Assembly (NCBI GenBank): GCA_003524305.1 | Contig: DQHW01000028.1 | Location: forward strand, 1-5,758 | From: Anaerolineaceae bacterium | GTDB lineage: Bacteria > Chloroflexota > Anaerolineae > Anaerolineales > Anaerolineaceae | Direction: 5' to 3' | DNA length: 5,758 nucleotides | Part shown: positions 1-4,721 of the stretch, one piece after another | Numbering within the stretch: the first letter of the stretch is position 1 | Layout: every line of letters begins with the position of its first letter | Position numbers and translations under genes: made by a program | The notes under the pieces: generated by a model | Databases searched by the model: none | Told to the model about the DNA's origin: nothing | The model's input: only the letters and a program-made list of their open reading frames with translations

Positions 1-941
1 GAATTTCTTCCACGGTTAAGGCCACACGCAGTGCGGATCACGAGACTCTTTTACATGAAACCCGCGAACGCACCAGCAATATGTTTGCCTACGGTACGAC
101 CACGGCTGAAGCCAAGACCGGCTACGGGCTGGAACTAAAAACCGAGCTCGCCCAAATGGAAATCTTGCTGCAGCTTGACCATGAGGGTCCGCTTGAGATT
201 GCACCCACTTTTTTGGCAGCCCACGCCATCCCGGCTGAATATGCCGGCCAAGAAGACGCCTATACTCAAGTAATATGTGCTGAAATGCTGCCTGCCCTCA
301 AAGAATGGTGGAGTCATAAAACTTATAATAAGCCTTTGCCATTTGTGGATATTTTCTGCGAAAAAGGCGCCTTTAACCTTGAACAAACCCTGAAGATACT
401 TACCTCGGCCAAGTCGCTGGGTTTTCCGCTCAAAGCACATGTTGACGAATTCGAGAACCTGGGTGGAGCCGCCCTGGCAAGTAAATTAGGTGCAGCCTCC
501 GTGGATCATGCCGTCAAAACCTCAGCACCTGAAATAAAACTATTAGGCAAATCCGACACTGCGGTGGTCTCGCCGCCCTGCACCCCCTTCGGGTTGGCCG
601 ATCTTCATTACACCCCCGCCAAAGACCTGCTCGCCGCGGACGCCATCCTCGCATTGGCCACGGACCTCAACCCCGGAACTGCCTGGTGCGAGAGTATGCA
701 GTTCGTGATGGCGCTGGCTTGCAGGGTTTTAAAACTCACCCCTGCCCAAGCGCTGGCAGCCGCCACCATCAACGCAGCCTATGCCATCGGACGCAGTGCC
801 ACAATCGGTTCACTTGAAACCGGCAAACAGGCTGACTTGCTCATCCTGAAGGTTGAGGATTATCGACAACTGGCCTACCGTTTCGGCGGCAACCAGGTGG
901 GTACAGTGATCAAAAAAGGAATAATCTATCCCCAACAATAA
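1..941 (+). CDS. hutI: Imidazolonepropionase, 5'-truncated by window edge
   Basis: Third enzyme of histidine degradation: hydrolyses 4-imidazolone-5-propanoate to N-formimino-L-glutamate in the cytoplasm; a metal-dependent amidohydrolase. The open frame enters from the left edge (codons from base 3, reading ISSTVKATRSADHETL), so the ATG at 81 is internal and not the start. About 312 residues are present; the family is about 400-420, so roughly 100 N-terminal residues, including the HxH metal ligands, lie outside. Visible family motifs are TTTAEAKTGYGL (nt 96-131), AAHAIPAEYAG with the substrate-site His at 222-224, KAHVDEF with metal-ligand His at 438-440, VDHAVKTS with catalytic His at 507-509, and ATDLNPGT with metal-ligand Asp at 663-665. 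The C-terminal ATINAAYAIG and GSLETGKQADLLIL segments are typical amidohydrolase closing sequence. The loop usually PGT reads PCT here. The stop overlaps an AT-rich palindrome. No other hut gene is visible. Family assignment is very secure. Confidence 0.95.
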   Translation, partial: ISSTVKATRSADHETLLHETRERTSNMFAYGTTTAEAKTGYGLELKTELAQMEILLQLDHEGPLEIAPTFLAAHAIPAEYAGQEDAYTQVICAEMLPALKEWWSHKTYNKPLPFVDIFCEKGAFNLEQTLKILTSAKSLGFPLKAHVDEFENLGGAALASKLGAASVDHAVKTSAPEIKLLGKSDTAVVSPPCTPFGLADLHYTPAKDLLAADAILALATDLNPGTAWCESMQFVMALACRVLKLTPAQALAAATINAAYAIGRSATIGSLETGKQADLLILKVEDYRQLAYRFGGNQVGTVIKKGIIYPQQ

Positions 942-961
942 TTATTTCAAGAAATAATTAT
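938..961. repeat. Perfect 11-bp inverted repeat between hutI and the HD gene
   Basis: The left arm ATAATTATTTC (938-948) and right arm GAAATAATTAT (951-961) are exact reverse complements separated by AA. The left arm contains the hutI stop codon TAA (939-941), and the right arm ends 1 nt before the AGGAG ribosome-binding site (963-967) of the next gene. It is seen directly. As RNA it would be a weak A/U hairpin with a very short loop; as DNA it could be a dimeric regulator site. There is no U-tract, so it is not an intrinsic terminator. Role unknown. Confidence 0.75.
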
Positions 962-971
962 CAGGAGTTTA

Positions 972-1607
972 ATGCTTACACTCGAAAAAGCCCGCGCATG
1001 GTATGAACATGTGGATGCTGTGCATGATTTCTCTCACATTGAAAGAGTCTATAAAATGTCTGAACGGCTCGCACTGGCAGAAGGAGCAGATCTCGAAATC
1101 GTGCATGCTGCCGCCCTGCTGCATGATGCAGACGGAACAGCCCCCGGCAGCGAAGCCCGCCATGAGCACCACCTGCGCTCCGCGGAATTTGCCGGCAGGA
1201 TCCTGCTTGAAGAAGGCTGGCCTGAGGATCGCATCCAGGCCGTGCAGCATTGCGTGAGAGCCCACCGCTTCAGGGGCGACCAGGAACCTCCTGAGACCAT
1301 CGAGGCTAAATGCATTTTTGACGCCGACAAACTGGATGTGCTTGGCGCCATTGGCGCCATCAGGGTATCCCTTTTTGCTGCAATGGCAGGCACGCCTTTT
1401 TACGCCGCACCCTCGCAGCAGTTCATCGAAACCGGCAAAGAAATTGAAGGCGAACTTCACAGCGCCTATCATGAACACCTTTTTAAATTGCAGAAAATCG
1501 AGGAAAAACTGTTTACCCAAACCGCGAAAGAAATTGCACGCGGACGCAGCCAATTCCTCAACGAATTTTTTGAACAACTCATCGCAGAAATCAACGGAGG
1601 AAAATAA
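972..1607 (+). CDS. HD-domain phosphohydrolase, YedJ/YpgQ-like
   Basis: Cytoplasmic metal-dependent phosphohydrolase of the HD superfamily, 211 residues, close to the usual YedJ/YpgQ length. Metal and catalytic residues are in order: H22 within HDFSHIERVY, the H51-D52 doublet in AALLHDAD, H93 and H98 in QHCVRAHRF, and the DADKLD motif (D117, D119, D122) followed by LGAIGAIR. This pattern is characteristic of the YedJ/YpgQ branch, for which nucleotide pyrophosphohydrolase activity has been reported in Bacillus YpgQ; the substrate here cannot be read from sequence. The ATG at 972 is chosen because AGGAG (963-967) sits 4 nt upstream and the next residues align with the family N-terminus. It starts 30 nt after hutI and probably shares its transcript, but no functional link to histidine breakdown is evident. 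A GGAGG (1596-1600) near the 3' end has no ATG after it. The fold is secure, the substrate unknown. Confidence 0.88.
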   Translation: MLTLEKARAWYEHVDAVHDFSHIERVYKMSERLALAEGADLEIVHAAALLHDADGTAPGSEARHEHHLRSAEFAGRILLEEGWPEDRIQAVQHCVRAHRFRGDQEPPETIEAKCIFDADKLDVLGAIGAIRVSLFAAMAGTPFYAAPSQQFIETGKEIEGELHSAYHEHLFKLQKIEEKLFTQTAKEIARGRSQFLNEFFEQLIAEINGGK

Positions 1608-1671
1608 ACATTAAAATCTCAAAATAGACGGTGGCTTTTGTAGGCATGGTCAAAATAAAAGAAGGAAAAAG

Positions 1672-2643
1672 ATGAGGGCAATCCTGGTATTTATTGATGG
1701 AACAATTTGCGATGACCGAAAAAGACTTCATCTGGTCAGAAATTCGGATTTATTTAACCGTGAATTAGTACTTCAAGATATACCAGTACCTAATAGTGTG
1801 GATTGCCTGCAACAACTTGCCAGCCATTATGCGATAGTATATATCGGCGCCAGACCTTCCTCGACACTTACCTTGACGCGGGAGTGGCTAAAAAATCAAA
1901 ATTACCCCGAAGGACACGTTCACCTAGGCGACTCATTAGATGCACGAATTAATATTGTAAATCAATTAAAAAACGAATTTGATTTTCTGGTCGGTATTGG
2001 TGATCGGTGGGATGACAATGAACTTCATAACATTATCCATTGCCAAAGCATTATCTTGGAAGAATACGCTGGCAATTGGGGGCAAATTTATAACCGAGTC
2101 ATTGAGCTTCATAAAACTCATTTGATATCTCAAAATAAAATTAGGCTTGAAGGAAAAGTGGAAGGTCTTGCAAGAGTATGCCCTCATTTATTATCACGTT
2201 TTAGCGAATCGTTATGGGATGTTTATCATTCCTCTGTAATGCAAATGGCGGAATCAAGCCGGGAATCTAGACGAAAAGACGATCTTGATTCTTTCAAACG
2301 ATTAAACCTTAACCCTGACAATCTATTAGATGTAGAGAGATGGTATAAATTAATCTCTGATAGCGAGTGGGAAGAAAATCCGCTTTATGGCCTTCAAGAT
2401 CATGAAATCGTAGAAGTATCAAAGACCTATTATTGCCATAAGGTTACGCACTGTTATTATGCCGAATTATGGAAAAGTCATGGCATGCCTGAGGTTGGCT
2501 ACCAGATCCATTGTAAAACTGATTTCGCCTGGTGGGACAAACCTGCCTGGAATTCAAATATTCGATTTAAACAACCTAAAACTATCATGCAAGGGGATGA
2601 TTATTGTTTGTTCATCCAATACCTTCCGAATACTGGAGAATAA
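1672..2643 (+). CDS. HAD-like (catalytically degenerate) / ATC-hydrolase-like fusion protein
   Basis: 323 residues, cytoplasmic, with no signal or membrane segment. Residues 1 to about 145 look like a HAD fold: LVFIDGTICDD (5-15), YIGARPSS (57-64), a possible motif III Lys100, and GIGDRWDDNELH (108-119). Canonical motif I is DxDGT, but here the first Asp (nucleophile) is absent and only D9 remains; the motif II Thr/Ser is Gly59. Motif IV is intact. Phosphatase activity is therefore doubtful. Residues about 146-240 are a charged, probably helical linker. Residues about 244-317 resemble the L-2-amino-thiazoline-4-carboxylate hydrolase family (PF14196-like): C261 before YYAELWKSHGMPEVGY, HCKTDF with C281 and D284, and TIMQGDDYC with C312. 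The start has GAAGG (1661-1665) upstream. Sampled lines are about 37% GC against 58% in the HD gene upstream, suggesting transfer. The next gene starts 1 nt after the stop. The C-terminal family is recognised from memory of its motif pattern. Function unknown. Confidence 0.75.
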   Translation: MRAILVFIDGTICDDRKRLHLVRNSDLFNRELVLQDIPVPNSVDCLQQLASHYAIVYIGARPSSTLTLTREWLKNQNYPEGHVHLGDSLDARINIVNQLKNEFDFLVGIGDRWDDNELHNIIHCQSIILEEYAGNWGQIYNRVIELHKTHLISQNKIRLEGKVEGLARVCPHLLSRFSESLWDVYHSSVMQMAESSRESRRKDDLDSFKRLNLNPDNLLDVERWYKLISDSEWEENPLYGLQDHEIVEVSKTYYCHKVTHCYYAELWKSHGMPEVGYQIHCKTDFAWWDKPAWNSNIRFKQPKTIMQGDDYCLFIQYLPNTGE

Positions 2644-2647
2644 ATTG
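2635..2647 (+). promoter_or_regulatory. Ribosome-binding site that fixes a TTG start
   Basis: GGAG at 2635-2638 lies inside the last codons of the HAD/ATC gene. After a 6-nt spacer (AATAAA) comes TTG at 2645-2647. The only upstream in-frame ATG, at 2459, lies deep in the preceding gene and would add 62 residues that match nothing in the phosphatase family. The next in-frame ATG downstream (about codon 54) would delete the N-terminal helix and the KSETDYVTEVD segment. TTG at 2645 is therefore the best start. Confidence 0.8.
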
Positions 2648-3433
2648 TCAGTCATTATCGAACCAACACTAGAACAGGTGATTGCCTGGACCAAAGCCGC
2701 CGGCCAAATCGCCCTGGATGGCTACCACGCTAAACACACACTTGGATACAAGAGCGAAACCGACTATGTCACCGAAGTGGATCACGCCTGCGAAAAACTA
2801 CTCATGGGATCAATTTTGGAAAGCTTTCCGGGGCATGCCATTATCACCGAAGAAACCGGCGAGATCAAAGGCCATATCGATCACTGCTGGCACATTGACC
2901 CGTTGGATGGCACGATCAATTACAGCCACAAGATACCGCTTTTTGCAATTTCGGTGGCTTATCAATATCATGGAAAATTGCAATTGGGAGTGGTCTACGA
3001 CCCCTCGCATGATGAATGTTTCAGCGCAGAACTCGGCAAAGGAGCCTGGTTGAATGGTGCACCCATCCGCGTGTCAGCTTGCCCTGACCTGCAGCACAGC
3101 CTGCTGGCTATTGGCCTGCCTCATAACGATCCGAATGACGCAAATTTAGCCAGAATCATGTCCATTTTCGGACGACTGTCAAACACGACGCAGGGCGTGC
3201 GGCGGCTTGGCTCCGCAGCCTTAGACATCTGTTACGTGGCATGCGGTCGACTGGATGGATATTGGGAAGAAAAAATTAACTCATGGGATATCGCCGCCGG
3301 GTCGCTGATCTGTCAGGAAGCCGGCGCCGTCGTGACTGATTTGCATGGCGACACTGACTTTTTCAAACCGCCTTACGGACTGGTTGCATCCGCACCGGGG
3401 ATACATAAAGAATTACTGAAGAACCTTCACTAA
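2645..3433 (+). CDS. Inositol-monophosphatase-family phosphatase (SuhB-like)
   Basis: Mg2+- and Li+-type sugar-phosphate phosphatase, 262 residues from the TTG start, matching the usual 255-275. Numbered from that start: K36 and T43/D46 in the KSETDYVTEVD segment, E69-E70 in IITEETG (metal ligand and general base region), the signature DPLDGTIN (85-92) with metal ligands D85 and D88, GVVYDP, GAWLNGAPIRVS, and the C-terminal signature SWDIAAGSLICQEAGA with metal ligand D215. All catalytic residues are present, so activity is expected. The family covers inositol-1-phosphatase, histidinol-phosphatase (HisN type) and fructose-1,6-bisphosphatase-like members; the sequence alone does not separate these. 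It begins 1 nt after the HAD/ATC gene stop, with its SD inside that gene, implying translational coupling. Its base composition is closer to the surrounding genome than to its upstream partner. The family is very secure, the substrate open. Confidence 0.93.
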   Translation: MSVIIEPTLEQVIAWTKAAGQIALDGYHAKHTLGYKSETDYVTEVDHACEKLLMGSILESFPGHAIITEETGEIKGHIDHCWHIDPLDGTINYSHKIPLFAISVAYQYHGKLQLGVVYDPSHDECFSAELGKGAWLNGAPIRVSACPDLQHSLLAIGLPHNDPNDANLARIMSIFGRLSNTTQGVRRLGSAALDICYVACGRLDGYWEEKINSWDIAAGSLICQEAGAVVTDLHGDTDFFKPPYGLVASAPGIHKELLKNLH

Positions 3434-3512
3434 CACTTGAGTTAACTTCCCTCGCGTTTTTTACATTTTTGTTTTTTTAAATTTTTATATACTGCCCCTA
3501 AGTGTCTTTAAT
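3434..3512. other. T-rich convergent intergenic stretch
   Basis: This lies just past the phosphatase stop. It contains the 8-bp palindrome AGTTAACT (3440-3447) and several T runs (3457-3462, 3466-3470, 3472-3478). I see no convincing GC-rich stem directly before a T run, so I do not call an intrinsic terminator, although the T runs on the + strand could help end transcription. No coding frame of interest. Confidence 0.4.
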
Positions 3513-3559
3513 ACAGGCTCCCGAATTTTGATAAAAAAATTCGGGAACCTGTCTTTAAT
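3503..3559. repeat. Imperfect palindrome flanked by 10-bp direct repeat (REP/MITE-like candidate)
   Basis: The left arm ACAGGCTCCCGAATTTT (3513-3529) and right arm AAAATTCGGGAACCTGT (3536-3552) pair over 17 positions with one mismatch (C3518 against A3547), loop GATAAA. The block is bracketed by direct repeats TGTCTTTAAT at 3503-3512 and 3550-3559. It sits between two convergent genes, 28 nt past the minus-strand regulator's stop. The form suggests a small dispersed palindromic repeat, perhaps mobilised in trans by a REP-type transposase. It may also act as a bidirectional transcription boundary or mRNA 3'-end stabiliser. There is no T-tract directly after the stem on either strand, so it is not a classic terminator. 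The structure is seen; repeat status in the genome is inferred. Confidence 0.6.
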
Positions 3560-3579
3560 GAATGGAATTATTCAGGATT

Positions 3580-3906
3580 TTATTCTTCCGGTTTCCAAGT
3601 TTTTGAACTTTCGTGTAGGTCATCCAATTGTTTCCAATGTTGAAGGATGGCACGCTTGCCGTCTGCAGTGATCTGCACCTGTGTGTTGGGTTTCTTTTCT
3701 ATAAAACGCTTGTCAAGCTGCACCAGCCCGCCCTCTTCCAGTTTGGAGAGATGGCTTGAGAGGTTCCCGCCTGTCAGGCCGGTGAGGCGCTGCAAAAAGA
3801 GATAATCCGCGGTATCGCAGGAGGCCAGCGCAGTGAGGATGGCCAGCCGCGCCGGCTCGTGGATCAGGCGGTCCAAGCCAGCCAGCTCTTCAAAGGGGGT
3901 GGTCAT
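3580..3906 (-). CDS. Small winged-helix transcriptional regulator (PF13601/HTH_34 type)
   Basis: 108-residue cytoplasmic DNA-binding protein of the ArsR/MarR-like winged-helix group, most like the HTH_34 family. In order: the N-terminal helix LAGLDRLIHEPARLAILTAL (8-27), which is a hallmark of this group; the helix-turn-helix around 35-60, FLQRLTGLTGGNLSSHLSKLEEGGL, with recognition helix about 47-58; and a beta wing at 62-80 ending VQITADGKRAI. There is no sensor domain and no Cys or His metal-site cluster (only a single C30), so an effector cannot be named. Its ATG (3906-3904) overlaps the TGA of the membrane-protein gene (3905-3903) as ATGA, so the two are translationally coupled. In such pairs the regulator often controls its own operon, and a candidate operator lies near the promoter. 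Identity as a winged-helix regulator is secure. Confidence 0.9.
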   Translation of the reverse strand: MTTPFEELAGLDRLIHEPARLAILTALASCDTADYLFLQRLTGLTGGNLSSHLSKLEEGGLVQLDKRFIEKKPNTQVQITADGKRAILQHWKQLDDLHESSKTWKPEE

Positions 3907-4520
3907 TTCTCCTCCGCTTTAGGTGAAAGCGTGCGCGTCAGGTAGATGTGTCCGAATATTCCCGCAACGATTGAAAAAAAGCCCAGGAGCATGGCAATGG
4001 CAAAAACCTGTCCTTTAATTCCAATCAAGTGCCACCACCCTGGCAGCCCTAATAAAGGAAACACACTCACCACAAGCAGAAGGACAGCACCGATGGGATA
4101 ATACAGCAAATGCCTTCCTTTTACCATCCACGTGAACCGGATGTAATCTGCCAAAAGTCCAATCCCGCAAACCAAACCTATCAGGCTGAAAGGAAGTCTG
4201 TAGGTTACATCCAGCCAAAACGCGATGAGGCTAAGAATCCCACCAATAATCGATATTTTTAATTCAAAACGCTGAATTTCAGGGGTTGCTTTAACTTGGC
4301 CGAAGGAACGCAGGTAATAGCGGTCAACCGCGTAATAAATAGTCAAAATGACCAACACTTCCAGCAAAAGGACCAAAACACTCTTGATTGATATCGGGTA
4401 TTTCAATCCGTTGCCCCAGAGGCATACCAAAATCAATAGAACCCCGATGATTACCATTCTCAGCCCTTGAAGGTTAGAAAAATTGGTGGCTAAAAAACGG
4501 ATTTCTTTTATATCTTTCAT
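3903..4520 (-). CDS. Six-helix integral membrane protein of unknown function
   Basis: 205 residues, dominated by hydrophobic segments at about 20-36, 46-65, 87-105, 110-127, 139-160 and 172-194, which I read as six transmembrane helices. The N-terminal 19 residues (MKDIKEIRFLATNFSNLQG) are polar and probably cytoplasmic, as is the charged tail ending PKAEEK. I see no ATP-binding, protease or transporter signature; features such as DRYYLRSFGQ (66-75) and LLADYIRFTWMVKGR (122-136) show basic inside loops. AAGGAG (4532-4527 on the minus strand) lies 6 nt before the ATG, which supports this start. It is the first gene of a two-gene operon with the winged-helix regulator. A membrane protein paired with a PF13601-type regulator is a recurring arrangement, but I cannot assign a function. 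Confidence 0.85.
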   Translation of the reverse strand: MKDIKEIRFLATNFSNLQGLRMVIIGVLLILVCLWGNGLKYPISIKSVLVLLLEVLVILTIYYAVDRYYLRSFGQVKATPEIQRFELKISIIGGILSLIAFWLDVTYRLPFSLIGLVCGIGLLADYIRFTWMVKGRHLLYYPIGAVLLLVVSVFPLLGLPGWWHLIGIKGQVFAIAMLLGFFSIVAGIFGHIYLTRTLSPKAEEK

Positions 4521-4544
4521 TATCCACTCCTTGTATAACAGCCT

Positions 4545-4561
4545 ACTTTGCGTTGCAAACT
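4545..4561. promoter_or_regulatory. Candidate operator, interrupted palindrome
   Basis: ACTTTGC (4545-4551), spacer GTT, GCAAACT (4555-4561): arms match at 6 of 7 positions, with perfect 5-bp cores TTTGC/GCAAA. It lies just downstream of the minus-strand -10 box, about +1 to +17, and before the ribosome-binding site, a position where a bound dimer would block transcription. Binding by the operon's own winged-helix protein is inference. Confidence 0.4.
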
Positions 4562-4568
4562 TAGTTGT

Positions 4569-4597
4569 ATTATAGATCGCTTTTTTACAAATTACAA
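4569..4597 (-). promoter_or_regulatory. Sigma70-type promoter for the membrane protein/regulator operon
   Basis: Read on the minus strand: -35 TTGTAA (4597-4592, 4 of 6 to consensus), a 17-nt spacer, and a consensus -10 TATAAT (4574-4569). The predicted start of transcription is near 4562, giving a leader of about 40 nt before the ATG at 4520. The surroundings are AT-rich. Spacing and the perfect -10 make this the best promoter in the window. Confidence 0.7.
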
Positions 4598-4636
4598 GTC
4601 ACTATTTCAGCCAAATCGGGTAAATGGCTGTCGGTG

Positions 4637-4642
4637 TATAAT
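4637..4642 (+). promoter_or_regulatory. Possible -10 box for the oligoendopeptidase gene
   Basis: TATAAT on the + strand, about 80 nt before the peptidase ATG, in the divergent gap. No acceptable -35 hexamer is found 16-18 nt upstream (the bases there read around AATCGG), and the preceding TG is one base too close for an extended -10. This may be an activator-dependent or weak promoter. The implied leader is about 70 nt. Confidence 0.35.
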
Positions 4643-4721
4643 CACTTTAGCGGACATTCCTTTTGCCGCCCCGACCAGTGCTTTCACATCGGGTAAACCC
4701 AATATTCTCTTGAGGAATCTC

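Noticed and set aside
81..83. ATG at 81 as the start of imidazolonepropionase
   Set aside because: The frame is open to the window edge and the upstream codons still match the family, while a start at 81 would lack the N-terminal third of the barrel's metal site.
1345..1363. Tandem GGCGCCATT/GGCGCCAT in the HD gene
   Set aside because: It encodes the conserved GAIGAI stretch after DADKLD typical of the family, so it is coding constraint and not a functional repeat.
969..1577. Long minus-strand open frame opposite the HD-domain gene
   Set aside because: It mirrors the HD gene, is Cys/Phe-rich without domain motifs, and the + strand frame has clear catalytic motifs and an SD.
1608..1671. Independent promoter for the HAD/ATC gene
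   Set aside because: No -35/-10 pair with acceptable spacing could be found in the 64-nt gap; promoters inside the HD gene cannot be excluded.
2459..2644. ATG-initiated extension of the inositol-monophosphatase gene
   Set aside because: The extra 62 residues come from reading the ATC-hydrolase-like domain in another frame and match nothing in the phosphatase family; TTG at 2645 has its own SD.
3513..3552. Classic rho-independent terminator
   Set aside because: The stem is strong, but neither strand has a T-tract directly after it; the A/T run is within the stem and loop.
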